Shown here: one piece after another, positions 48,315 to 60,500 of the stretch
How positions within the stretch are numbered: the first letter of the stretch is position 1
Layout: every line of letters begins with the position of its first letter
Source of the DNA: Anaeramoeba flamelloides
Lineage: Eukaryota > Metamonada > Anaeramoebidae
NCBI GenBank assembly: GCA_027625915.1
Contig: JANTQA010000026.1
Coordinates: 930,001-994,000 of the forward strand
Length of the DNA stretch: 64,000 bases
Direction: 5' to 3'
Translations under genes and position numbers: made by a program
The notes under the pieces: model-generated
The model's database searches: none
The model's input: the letters and a program-made list of their open reading frames with translations, nothing else
What the model was told of the DNA's origin: nothing

Positions 48315-49755
48315 ATGAACATTGAAAACGAAATTGAAACAGAAACTGAAAATGAGACAATAACAATTGACACAACTTTGGTTACCAATAGTTTTAATGA
48401 TTTTCAGTTTCCAAAATGGTTAAATAAAATCGATCAACGTTTGAATGAATTACAAGAAATCAAATTACCACTGGAAAGGAGTGACAAAACAAATGAACGA
48501 CTTGAAGAAATCTTGGATCCCAATGAAGAGCTTGCAAGGTTAAGAAGACACTTTTCAAAACTCAAATTTAACTGTGTGGAGCTAGAAACGAAGCATTCCT
48601 TTTTAAACGAGTTGATAAACCTGCACACGCTTGATAGCCCGACTGAAGAACAGTTGGAACGAGAAAAAATCTTATACAATGAGCAAAAGGTACAAGAAAA
48701 GCAATTAAAAATGATTAGGAAGCAGCGCAAAAAAGAATCCAAGCAAATAATCGAAGAGTTAGCAAAAATAAATGAACAGTTTAAGAAAAGTAAAGATCAA
48801 CTTATCAAACGGATTGAACAAACAAAGGAAGAGCTTTACGAACAAAGCCAAAATTCGAATACAAACCTTTCATTAAAAAAGCAAATAGCTCTCTTAAAAA
48901 AACGAATCAATGATCAAAACGATGAAATATCACAACTTAAAACAGAATTTTTAAACTTGGAAAAAGAGATCAAGCAATTAAACCAAAAAAAACAAAATTT
49001 AAAGGCAAAAAAAAGGACTAGTAATAATGATCTGAAAAATCTTGGTCAAATTTCAAATCCCAATCTTGTAAATACCCCAGTCAAGAAGGATCACCAAATT
49101 CAAAGCAAAATCCAAAGAGAGCAAATAGAACAAATCAAGCACATTTCGGAATGGTATACCAATATTAATTTGGTTCTCTCTCGTTTGTCTTCGTCCTTTG
49201 TTGTGAGTGTCGAAGAAAAGAACCAAAGAAAGATCGTAATCAAATTGAAAACACACACTTCCCAAATACCCTTAGAAACTGTCCAAAATAAATTAATCTT
49301 TGATCTCTCAAAAGAGCATTTGGTGCAAATCCTATTTTCCCCAAATTCGAACCAAATCCAACAAGTGCAAGTCTCTCCCGATTCCTTCCCCTTCGAAGAC
49401 ATAGTAACACATTCAAAAAAATTAGAAGGTGATCAAGGGATCAAATTTTTAATTCGAGAATTGAAACAAAGAATATATAACTATCAAAAAAGAAAGCAAG
49501 AAATACTTCAAATTGCAAAAAACACAAGAATCAAGTCAAATAAAACAGCAGAGAAAATACAAATAGATTTACAAAATGTTTCTCTCAGAGTCCAGATGGA
49601 CCACGACTACCCATCAGAATATTCTTGTGTAAATTTATTAACAAATAACGATTTCCCTCAACAAATTCTTGTAAGTTATCTTAATTTTAATATAGATTTA
49701 ATATTTGTTTTATTTTTAGTTAAAATTTGTTTTCGTCAGAGGAAAGTGCCCCTAA
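48315..49755 (+). CDS. Coiled-coil protein with globular C-terminus, possibly kinetochore-related
   Basis: Exon 1 48315-49670 and exon 2 49720-49755, split by a 49-base intron (GTAAGT...TTTTTAG), give 463 residues; without splicing the frame runs on into LNFNIDLIFVLFLV text before stopping. Residues about 40-245 are heptad-rich coiled coil (KKQIALLKKRINDQNDEISQ). After a polar break comes a folded-looking region: ISEWYTNINLVLSRLSSS, alternating strands (RKIVIKLKT, LVQILFSP, IQQVQVSPDSFPFEDIV), then a helix (FLIRELKQRIYNYQKRKQ). Coiled coil plus an EWY-started, RWD-like end recalls kinetochore proteins such as KNL1/Spc7, but I cannot establish that. The frame is open upstream of the ATG to a good acceptor (TTTTATTACAG at about 48293), so an earlier exon is possible. 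Confidence 0.85.
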
Positions 49756-49959
49756 ATCTTTTTCAAATATAAATTATTTTATTTATAATTGAATTTTGAA
49801 GAACAAATAAGAAATAAGTAGAATAATACACACCAAAGAACAGTTGATATCCATCTTAAGTAAAACTAATAAACCAATAGATTTTCAAAAAAATTGAAAA
49901 ACTCAAAAGTCTTTGGTTAACCTATTTAGAAAAACAAGAACTTTCATTTTGATCTTTAA

Positions 49960-50300
49960 TTGAAAATTCCAAAATAAAATGCAATATAAATCAATATGAT
50001 TTTTCTACAATCATTTTCACTGTTTCAATAACCTTGTAATAATAGTTTTTCACGAAGTGACTAGAGATCTTGCAATAAAAAAAAATTCAAATGAATTACG
50101 TGTCAAAAAAAATATTGAAAAAAAGAAAAAAGTAAAAACAAAATTGGAAAAAATTTATTTCAATTTTGAATATTCCAAAATTAATTTTTTCTTCTAATAC
50201 CCATTCAAACCCTTTAAACACATGTAATTAACTCACCACTATTGAGTCTATTTGACTGGAAAATGGTTTATATTTGTATTTGTTAAACTGTGAAATTCAA
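49960..50300 (-). repeat. Dispersed repeat (inverted copy of 7.1-7.5 kb)
   Basis: Reverse complement of 7185-7480 in the first half; the second half matches 33430-33590 directly. Noncoding. Confidence 0.6.
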
Positions 50301-50539
50301 AAGAGTTTGACAAGTTTTATTTTATTTAATTTTTTTTCTGTTATTTGGCTTTCAAAAAATAAAATAATTACACTAAATTTTTATTTATTAATCTATATTG
50401 GTTATTATCTCTAAACATTTTAGTGAAATACATTATTATTCAAAAAAAAAAAAAAAACAATTAAACAAATTTTTTTCTAATGAAAAATCTGCACCTATTT
50501 TTGAAATTAAGCTTATTTTTCCAAACGTAATATTAAACC

Positions 50540-51000
50540 ACATTTAAACTACCCATTATTAATGTTTTTATAAGTAATTATTTTCATCCAAATAAAAGAA
50601 AAAAATATAAAACGAAAAATTAAAAATCTGATGTGTGCAAAATAATGAAACGAGCTGAACAAAAATGTATATTGATAAATTTGTTGAAATTTCACCAACA
50701 ATTGTTGATTGATTAAATGATAAGATACCATCAACTAATTGTATGTGATTTTTCGATTCAACAAACCCGACACTCAACTTCTATCAACAATCTAAAAAAA
50801 ATTTCCAGTTCTAACGAAACAGATCACGTAACTGGAAAAAAGGAAATGAAAACAGAAAAAAAGACAAAAAATGAAAAAGTTTGTAAAATCAAAATTATTT
50901 CCCAATTGAGTTTAAAGTGTGGTATTGCTATTCTTTCAGCTGTTTAAACTGTGTACAAATTTTTGGAATTTACTTTATATTTACACACTTTATTGAATTC
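50540..51000 (+). repeat. Dispersed repeat, copy 3 of 3
   Basis: Matches 44290-44740 and 35610-35870. Short open frames inside (e.g. 50717-50947) are not conserved in the other copies. Confidence 0.75.
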
Positions 51001-51091
51001 AAAATACAATTTTTTTCAAAAACAAATAAAAATAAAATTTTAACAAATATTTTAGAATTGTTTTTTGATTACTGGGAATTTATAGATTATA

Positions 51092-51295
51092 CAGTCAGTT
51101 CCACTTTTAATACACAAACTTCCAAGGAAATTTAAGGCACAGAAAAATCTCAATTTAAGGCATATTTTTTGAAATTGTTTTTTTTTTTCACAAATCAAAT
51201 TATTTTACTAAATTCAGAATTTTATGCTTAATTTGAGATTTTTTTTGTGCCTTAAATTTTGTTGAAAGTTTGTGTCTTAAAAATGGTACTGATTG
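51092..51295. mobile_element. TA-flanked MITE, CAGTCAGT family, more diverged copy
   Basis: 204 bp, TA flanks. Left CAGTCAGTTCCACTTTTAA, right TTAAAAATGGTACTGATTG. Same palindromic plan as the 46962 copy. Confidence 0.88.
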
Positions 51296-51664
51296 TAGTT
51301 ATTTTTTCATATTTTTAGAAATATTTAATAATTTCATTGAAAAAACAAAAAATTGATGTTAATTAACCATATCTGCTAAAAGAAATTTTATTAATTAATT
51401 TATTAGGTTGTTTTTAAAATCTCTTATTGGTAATTACTCCCAATATCTGGAAATACAAAAATTGAATGGAGTTTAATTAAAACTAATTTTTTTAAAAAAT
51501 ATTATTAAAATCGAGTTATTTTTGTTTTTATACCCCCATTACACCGAGTAAAAAAGATTTTTTAATTTTCAAAGTATTTTTAATAAATTTAACATTTATT
51601 TATGAAAATATCTCTACTTACCCAATAAAATAAGATTTTTTTTTTTTTTTTTTTTTCGAGAACA

Positions 51665-52160
51665 AATAATGAAACAGTGGTAAAGTGTCTAACACACAAT
51701 CCGAAGGTAGGAGGATTGAATACCCTCACGACATTATTTTTGATAGTTTATCATTTTCTAAAAAAGTTCCAAAAAATTCACTATAGTATAATTATAATTA
51801 AAAACCGCGCTTATGCTTCGTCGAACTGCTAATTATTTCAAGAAATCGTCAGTACCCATTTGGATCTTTTTAACTGTTATAAAAACTCTGAATAAGAATT
51901 GGAGCAAAACCCCCCTCAATTCATGGAAAATGTCTCATTCTTGAGAGAATTGATCAACTCAACTCTCACTTGTTTCAGCAATATTTCTAATTAAAATTAG
52001 GGGTTTGGTCAGTGACATATAGTACTAAGTTTTCCGTGATTTGGAAAGTGTCTAGGTTTTTTTTTTTTAATTTTTTAAATTAAAAAAAACCTAACGGAGA
52101 ACAGGTGAACTTTCATTACTCAATTTTTAATGCAAAAAAAAAAAAAAAGATTTTTAAATA
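51665..52160 (+). mobile_element. tRNA-headed SINE, copy 1
   Basis: The head has pol III promoter-like boxes: A-box-like TGGTAAAGTGTCT and B-box-like AGGATTGAATACC, about 30 bases apart, as in tRNA genes. The T-loop is off consensus, so I do not call a tRNA. The body matches 59150-59440 (TTTATCATTTTCT, AATAAGAATTGGAG, ATTCTTGAGAGAATTGA). One T/A hairpin module (GTGTCTAGG...CCTAACGG, 52038-52096) precedes the tail, which shares CAGGTGAACTTT with the second copy. Confidence 0.6.
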
Positions 52161-54729
52161 GTAAATTTAATTCACATTAAAATATATTACAAAGTCTCAA
52201 TTTTTATTAATGTTTATTTGTATTTTCAAAGATATTTTTTTTTTTTCAAATAGGCTTTTATATATAAAAAATAGAAAAATAAAGAAAAAGAATCCTTCAT
52301 GTAAATTATCAGATACTCCAGAATGGATTTTTTTTTTTTTTTTTTTTTTTTTTAACAGTAAACAGGTGATACCTTTTAATTTAATACTTCCTTATTTTAA
52401 ATATATTTTTTTTCTTTAAATATTCTAAATTGATAAATATGAAAAATAAATCATAAACAAAAAATTCATTTTTACGAATTTTTGGCTTGTTGTGACATAT
52501 ATCATATTTCTATCGTAAAATTTTATAATTTTCTTTTAACTTTATTTATAATACCTTCTATTTTATTTCTTTAAAAATTATTAATAGAATGTCTTTGGAA
52601 ATGAAGGTAAAAAATTGACAGATTGTATTTTAGAAGTTAAAGAAATTATTAAAAAATAGAATTTATATTATTAAATATGTTATTACACATTATTTATTAT
52701 TTCTATTTTTGATGTTAAAATTTATCCCAATTTTAAAAATAAAATAATCAAACAATCACATTTTTCATAAAAATGTTACTATTCTCACATTTTTTGTAAT
52801 ATATATATATTAAGACCTTTTTTTGGTTATGTAATAACGAGATATTAGAATTTAACAGTTTTTTGTAATTTTTGAGAATGTAAAAAATAATATGCTTTTG
52901 AACAATTGTTTTTTTTTAATTATGAAAATAAGCAATAATTTTTTTTTTTTTCTATTTTTTCCATTGGACGAATTGATTTATATTGCAAAGAAGAGTTACA
53001 AGGGGAAAATATCAAGTGGTAACTTAATAATACTGGAGAGACTAAAATACAACATTATGAGTGACCTGAAAAGAAAAAAGAGAAAGCAAAGACAAAAAAT
53101 ATCGTGTGTTAAAAAAAAAATTCCAAGTATTCATCTAGATCAGATCGAAAAAGAAAAAAATTGTAGTAACACCTAAACAAAGACCTCCAAATGAATATTC
53201 ATGAAAAATTATCAAATTAAATTAAATGAACCAAAAGTATCATGACTGTGATTTGGTGTTTTCTTTATTCAAGATATAGACTTTCCAAACCTACCATGAA
53301 ATTTGACAGATATAGAAATTGACTTTTTTGTCTCTTTTAAACATAAAAAAAAAATCTTTGGTTATACGCTATGTCATAATTTTTTGGTTTGTGATAAGTT
53401 TTTTTTTAAATAAATTTCAAATTTGAAAGACAAAAATATAAAATCTTGTTGTTTATCAAATATATTGGAAAATCCCAAGTTAAGTTTCCAAAGATGGGAG
53501 ATATGATTTAATAATCACTTTTTAATGGTATTTTTTTTGATTTTAAGGTCCTGATACATTAATCATCCACAAATAATTTGAAAATTTTTCTAAATAATTG
53601 ATCATTCCTAGGATTGAAAGTTAAACATTCAAATTTTTATTTATTCTCAATCGGAAATTTTTTTTCTATTCTAAAATTTCATGGTTTATAATAGGTTATC
53701 ACATAACCATAAAATCATGTCATAAAAAGGAAATTTTGAGATAGAAAATGAATTTTATGTGTATATATAGGTTTAATGGTAGGGTTGGAACAGCTGTATC
53801 ATTATTTATTGTATTTATTGAATATCAGAAAAATTTCTTTGAATATTGGTTCATCAAGAAAAAAAAATTTTCAATATGAGTTTTCTTAAACTCATAATCA
53901 ACTTTTTAAATATCTAGATCCTAAACAAAATATATATTGAATACATTTCATGGTAGCTTTGGAAAGACTTTATACAAGAATTATCAATTAAGAAATAATC
54001 ATCGAATCTCAAATTATGACCATTTTCTATTTACTAACAATAAAAATATCAAAGATAATATGTTCCATCAAGTGTATTCTATTTTTTTTTAATACTCTTT
54101 AGTTAAAACGATCATTTTGCATAATTATTTTTTAAAAACATCAGTTTAAATTCAAAATATTTCACAAAAATGTTTAATATAAAATTAAATTCTCTATTAT
54201 TGTTTATCATTACTTTTTTTTTTTTTTTTTTTTTGATCAGCCACATATTGTTCCCTTGTAAATTTTAGATAGAGTTCAATTTAAATAATAGTCTAATACC
54301 AGAAGTCCTCCTTTTCAATTTTTTTTTAATTTAAAATTGGATCTGAAAATTTTCTTGTTTATTAGGATATAGTTTTTTTTGATTTTTAATATTTAAAGTT
54401 CACTTTTTTTAAAAACAATTGATTAGTTTTTTTTTGAAAAATAAAATTAAATTAAAATGTAACTAGTGAATGCCGAGACAAGAACAAAAGTTGAATCATT
54501 TAACATTTCCCAAAGAAGATACAGACAATTCAACCACACATTCTATTGCTAAAGTTTATTTTATGATTAAAATTAATAAATAATTATTCAACATGACTTT
54601 GAATATTAAATAGGAAACATAAAAAATCAAAGTATAATAAATTTTTTTTTCTAATCTTATTGGACAATGTTAAAAAGTGAAAATTTGAACTTTATAGTGG
54701 CTACATCCTTAAGAAAGATATTTTTCAAC
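52161..54729. other. Intergenic DNA with exon-like fragments
   Basis: Three plus-strand pieces look more coding than the surroundings: 52250-52330 (RLLYIKNRKIKKKNPSCKL), 52590-52659 (NVFGNEGKKLTDCILEVKEI to a TAG, after an ATTAATAG acceptor), and 52960-53176 (PLDELIYIAKKSYKGKIS... to TAA). I could not join them in phase and recognise no domain. They could be a small multi-exon gene or its remains. 53180-54729 holds nothing I can identify. Confidence 0.3.
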
Positions 54730-55260
54730 TTTTAAATCTAAATAAACTAAATTTCATAATAAATGGCCCATCTTACATTTGAATTTTGAATTGCTTTTGT
54801 ATCGTTTTGTAGTTTTTCCTCTCACAATGAAAATTTTGCAAATAAATCTATTTTTCTCTTTTTTATTTTTTCAACAGTGTTTTGTTAAAATGAAAAATGA
54901 AAATGAAAAATTGGAAAGAAGTAACAGATGAATTAATGAAAAAATTGGTTTCAAATATGAAAAAGAGATTAGATTTAGTTATTCAAATGGAAGGAGAATC
55001 AATAAATGGGTTTTATTAATTTTTTAAATTTTCTATTTTTTATGTAATGCTTCTTTCAAAATAAATGTACAATTTTTTTTTAACAGTTTTTTTTTATTTT
55101 TTTTTCTTTTATTTTTCGACAAAAAATAAATATCTCTTGAGTATAGTATTGAATATTAAAATCGAAATTTTTATATTATAATAGATAACTTCAATTATTA
55201 AAAATATTTTTCTTGAAAATTTGATTTTTAATGGGCCTATGATTTTGAAAGATAGCTTAT
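54730..55260 (+). repeat. Dispersed repeat, copy 2
   Basis: Close match to 16612-17130, including the 40-codon frame beginning MKMKN and ending ESINGFY. The two copies differ at few positions. Confidence 0.8.
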
Positions 55261-55299
55261 TTGTGATAAAACCTTTAGATTTGTTCTAAAAGTAGATTT

Positions 55300-55490
55300 T
55301 TTTGGAAAAAAAACTTTTTGTATTTTATTCATAATAATATCATTTTTCTTTGATGAGATCAACTTTTTGTACTTTTTCCAAATCAAATTTTAAGATACAT
55401 TTGTACCATGGAGACACAAAGTATTTTAAACCCGATAACAATACATTTGAATTTTAGACTTCTCTGTGATAGACACGAACCGTATAAATG
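55300..55490 (+). repeat. Foldback-family relic
   Basis: TTTGATGAGATCAAC, AGATACATTTGTACCATGGAGACAC and TAGACTTCTCTGTGATAGACACG parallel the right end of the 40.4-41.9 kb element (GATGAGATCAAC, AGACATTTGAACCATG, AGGCTTCTCTTTGGTAGACGC). The terminal GGG-TTAA is lost. Confidence 0.6.
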
Positions 55491-55699
55491 TCATCTGAAT
55501 TTTATAGTTGGTGAATATTATTATTACGAAAAATGCAATTATCAAGCGGTCTTACATAGTCAACTATTATAAGGGTTGGAAATATTTGACTTCACAGAAT
55601 CTGATTTCAAAAACATTGATATTTGGATTAATAATAAAAAAAGATTATTAATCATTATTAATAAACCCACATTCCCCAAGACTTATCTATAAAACTGAA

Positions 55700-57171
55700 G
55701 TAAAAATTGATTTGACAAGAATTACAATTTACAAACGAAAAGTTAAATTCATTAAAAAATTAAAAATATTAGGATTTGATAAATTAATAAATCTTCTTCT
55801 CTTTAGAGAAAAAGAAAAAGAAACAGAAAATATTAATTGGAAATATAGAAATTTAAAAGAATTGGAATATGAACTAGAAAATGAAAAAATTAATCAATTA
55901 AAAAATAGTCCAAGTTGGAAAGTCGTTAGGTTTTCCAGAATTCAAAATAATTGAGTAAAATATTTGATTTTTCTCTATTCTTTCGAATTCTGGAAAACCT
56001 AGACACTCCACAAAATTATTTAAAAATAATTTTGATATAGGGAAATATCAACAAATAGTCATGTTGTCAAGTACCCAACTTTTTTAAGAATTTAAAAGTC
56101 GATAGAAAAATCAAATATTTTACTCAATTCTTTTGAATTCTGGAAAAATTAACAGTGGTTTGAGTTAAATTAAAGAAATAAAGGGAAAATTTTTGAAATT
56201 GTCTTTTTATTTCGTTAAATTAAAAAAAAACCCAACGACAAAAAATATTTAAAATGGAAAGGTTCTAACATCTATTTTAAAGTTAAGAAATTATACAAAT
56301 TATCTTAATAGATATTCTTATTTTATAAAGAAAAATAAATCACAATTTTGTCAATAGTCTAAAATAAATAAAGATTTCGATATTATTTAAGATTTGGATC
56401 ATTTTCTCTGAAAATTCCCATCCTCAGAAAATAATCCTGAAATCTGGATTTCTGAATTAAAAAAAAATATTTTTTCAATTATTTCAAATAATAATAATAT
56501 TTATAATATTATTAATAAACAAGATTCAATATCTTTATTAGCTCTAGTGGATAATAAAACTATGTTTGAAACTTTTCAAACATTTCTAAATTCAAGTTTA
56601 GGAATTCTGGAAAGTGCCGTAGAGTGCATAGGTTTTTTTGAGGTTTTCTATTTTACTTGTGAAGTGTTCTAGTTTTTTTTGAGGTTTTCTGTTTTATTTG
56701 ATTTTGAAAATCTATTGATTTTCGTTAGGTTTATTTGGCGAATCTATTGATTTTCTAAATAAATAGTTTTTATAAATAAATAGAATTCTCAAAAAAACCT
56801 ACTGAAAATCAATAGATTTTCTAAATAAAATAGAAAACCCCAAAAAAAATTAACGAAAATCTATTGATTTTCCAAATAAATAGAAAATTCAAGAAAACCT
56901 AACGAAAATCAATTGATTTTCCAAATAAATAGAAAAATCAAGAAAAGCTAGCGGTTGTTTCCCACGATTCAAAAGAATAGAGAAAAATCAATGATTTTAA
57001 TCAATTCTTTTAAATTCTGGAAAAGCTAAAGCCCTTTTTTTATACTTTTTGTTTTTTTTTCGAAAGTCTATTGATTTTCTAATCGGAATAAAAATTAAAA
57101 AAAAACGAACGAAAAATAAGCGGAATTTTAAACTCCTCAGGCCTTAAATTACAATAAAAAAAAAAAAAAAA
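55700..57171 (+). mobile_element. LINE-derived composite, copy 2
   Basis: Starts with an 81-codon open frame (55712-55954) rich in K/E/L (KFIKKLKILGFDKLINLL), probably LINE ORF. A hairpin module (55922-56004) begins within its last codons; further hairpins run to 56235; then the zinc-motif remnant (about 56280-56470), the following block (SISLLALVDNKTMFETFQTF, about 56525-56600), decamers GTGCCGTAGA/GTGCATAGG, a cluster of TCTATTGATTTTC hairpins (56700-56950), another A-type hairpin (56955-57030), and a tail ending AATAAAAAAAAAA (57152-57171). Flanking order and tail match 10.5-11.7 kb. Start and target duplication not defined. Confidence 0.65.
55922..56004. mobile_element. Hairpin module inside the LINE frame
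   Basis: GTCGTTAGGTTTTCCAGAATTC ... GAATTCTGGAAAACCTAGAC, 83 bp: the cleanest example of the module. Stem of 16 paired bases at the ends. Confidence 0.75.
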
Positions 57172-57510
57172 AATTATTTACTCAAAAGAATGTTGAGCCA
57201 AGAGTTCTTGTTCAAATTTAAAATTGAGGTTTTTATTTTAAAAAAAAAAATAAAAAAAATATATATATATATATTATTTCTTCTTATCTTAATAAAATTT
57301 TAAAAACAAATACGAAAGGATAAACAATCAATAAATTCTAAATTATTATTTTTTTTTCATCTTTTATTCAAAAATTTCTAGATTCGAAAAGCAAAAAAAA
57401 GAAAAAAAAAATAATAAAGTTGAAAGAGATTTTTCTTCAAAAAAATAGAATAAATTAATGTAAAATAATTTCATATGATCATTATTATAAGAAAATTCAT
57501 ATATTAATAA
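57172..57510. other. 3' flank of the RCC1/BTB gene
   Basis: AT-rich stretch between the LINE tail and the stop codon of the gene, with an (AT)n run at about 57258-57275. No gene. Confidence 0.6.
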
Positions 57511-60500
57511 TTATTTTTTGGAACATTTGTCAAAAATCTCCAAAAGTGGAATTTTAGGATTTAATTGGTAAAATTCAACCATATCCTCAAATTCTTCTCG
57601 AATAAATTCTTGGTCCGTATCTGCGGTTATTGGGATTTCATCAGTGTATAAGAAAGTAATCAACAATTCAATCGATTCTAAAGATTTTCCAGAATAGTCT
57701 TTTACATTTTTAAGATTTTGATTCAGGTTGAGGAACATATCACGAAATAAACCACTTCTTGCTACTAAAATGAATTTATGGACATGAATTTCTTCAAATA
57801 ATTCGCCATCTTCGTCATCTTCATCGCCTTCATCATTTTGCACAATGAGAGTAAAATCAGAAGTTTCTTCGTCAAATAGTAATTTTTTTAAATCACTTTT
57901 CAAGGATTTATTTTTTTGAGGGTCTTGTATTCCAAAATAATTTAATATTTCAAATATTTTTTTTCTATTTTTAAATTTTTCAGTATAAATCCATTTTAAT
58001 AAAGCTTTGATTTCCATAATAGTACAATTTTCTTCCAAATATTTTTTTACTTCATCAAAAGGTTTTCTCAATCTGGTTTGAATTAGAAATTTATGAACGG
58101 GTATTTTTTGTATTTTACAATCAGAAAAAAATCCCTTTTCTAATATAATTCCAAGGTCTTGGCTTAAATAATTATCTTTGTTTAAATGTAAAAGAAATAA
58201 TACATCAATATCCAAGCATCTTATTGTATTAAATGGTAATTCGTTTTCTACATCAAACGTGTATACTTTTCGCAAATTTCTACCATTTGAATTGTTAGTG
58301 CCGAATCTAGATCTACCAGTAACCCATATTTCATTCTCTTCTGTTAAGAATGAAATAAAAAAATAACCACAAGCAATATCTTTAATAATAATTTTATCTT
58401 TAAATTGTGGATATTGGCGAAATTCTAATAGATTTGATCCAAACCCATTATAGACATCCAAACCAGTTACATAAACTTTTCCATCAATTGTGAGGATTGT
58501 TGTATGTTGATAAGCACTTACTATTTTTGAAATTTTACTAGTTTGAAATTGATATTTCATCTTGGTTGGTTGGAATTTAGTTTCAGTTGTTCCATTTCCA
58601 TATTGCCCTTTTTAATTGAAATAGTTATAAAAGAAGAATTATTAAAATAAAAATGGAGGAATTATTATTTTTTATTTTTTATTTTTGAAATTTTATTTTT
58701 TTTCATTTTTTATTTTTTATTTTTTTGGTATTGGTTTTTGTTTTTTTTTTCGGATCAATTTCTCGTTCGTTACTCAAATTAAAATTTTGGATCTTGTGGA
58801 AACAATATACAGTATCAATCAAATCTTAGTAACCCTTTAAAAAGGATGTTAGTTCATTCTTCTATATAAGCGATGAGTTTAAAAGTTTTTTTGATCTTGC
58901 AAATTTGTTAAGGTTTTTATGAAAATGTTACCTTTTTTTTTTTTATTCGGTTTCTTTAATTTATTTTTGTTCTTATTACAACAAAAAATTTTTTATTTTT
59001 ATTTTTTTTTTCGAAATTTTGATCTAGGTTAGATTTAAAAAATTTATTTTTTATAGAATTGATAATGGACCAGTGATAGAACAGATAATGGGTCAGTGAT
59101 ACTATGACCAGTTTATAATTTGGTGGCTGTGGTACAATTCTCCTTACCCTCAATATTTCTGATTGTTTATCATTTTCTCAAAAAGTTAAAAAGCACATAA
59201 GTTACAATTTGAATTAAAAATCAGAACTTAAATTTCATAGAACCACTAATTCTTTGAAGAAATCACTTGACCGATTGATTTGATTCTTGTTGACCATTAT
59301 AAAAATCGAATTTCAATAAGAATTGGAGTAAACTTGTTCTCAATTTATAGAGAGGCTACCTATTCTTGAGAGAATTGAATAAATTCTCCCCATTCAAGAA
59401 TATCTTTAATTCAAATTTGGTGTTCGGGAAGCAGATGAGTGTTGTTGAGTGACAATGTTTTTTTGTTTTTTTTTTTCTTTTTCTTGATTTTTATTTTGAT
59501 TAGAAAATCTATAGATTTTCTAAATAATTAAAAAAATTAAAAAAAACCTAGAACACTTTCTAAATAAATAGAAAACTCAAAAAAACCTAGAACACTTTAT
59601 AAATAAACAGAAAACTCAAAAAAAGCGAATGGCTGTTTTTTTTAATTTTAGAAATGAAAAGAAAATTTTGGAAATTTTCTTTTCATTTTGATAACCAAAA
59701 AAAAAAAAAACAAAAGAAAGTTTTCCAGAATTCAAAAGAAAAGTGAAAAATCAATGATTTTACCCAATTCTTTTAAATTCTGGAAAAGATAAATGGGAGT
59801 TTTTTTTTTAATTTTTGAAATAAACAGAAAATTTAATAAATTATCATTATTTCAAAAATTAAAAAAAACCTAATGAGTATCAGGTGAACTTTTTGTTCTT
59901 ACTCTTTGATGAAAAAAAAAATATAATAATTTGTGGTTTTTATTTTGTAATTAAACTTTTCTAATCCATGTGTTAATTAAATGAAGATAACATCTTTTAA
60001 TAATCAGAATTTTAGATTATTGGGAAGGTAATTGTTTGAAATTGTTATATTCCCTAATAAAAATAATTTTCTATCAGGATGTGAAAGGTATAGGATACAT
60101 CCCTAGCATACAAAAAGGGTTTACTACCTTGTATAAAAAATTAAAAAAATAAAAGTAAAATCTCAATTGATATATTTAATCTTTGGGTTATTACTAACCC
60201 ACTGAAAGAATTAAGATTGGGTTATTAATAATTAATTAAAAATAATCAAATTAAAAAGCATTTATTTGGGTTATAAGTTGAATTTTCTAGGTTTTAAAAT
60301 TAGTATAATGTGTAGAATTTTTAATTTAAAGTATTGATTATGTTTTTCTCAGGTTTTTTTATTCAACAAAAAAATAATTGATCAGAAATCTATGTTAAAT
60401 AAGGTATTTGATTTTTTTCAATGTTTAAAAAAATTATTGTATTTTTTTTTATACAAGTAGATTTTTTAAAATGAATTATTTCAAAACCTTGTGATTTTAT

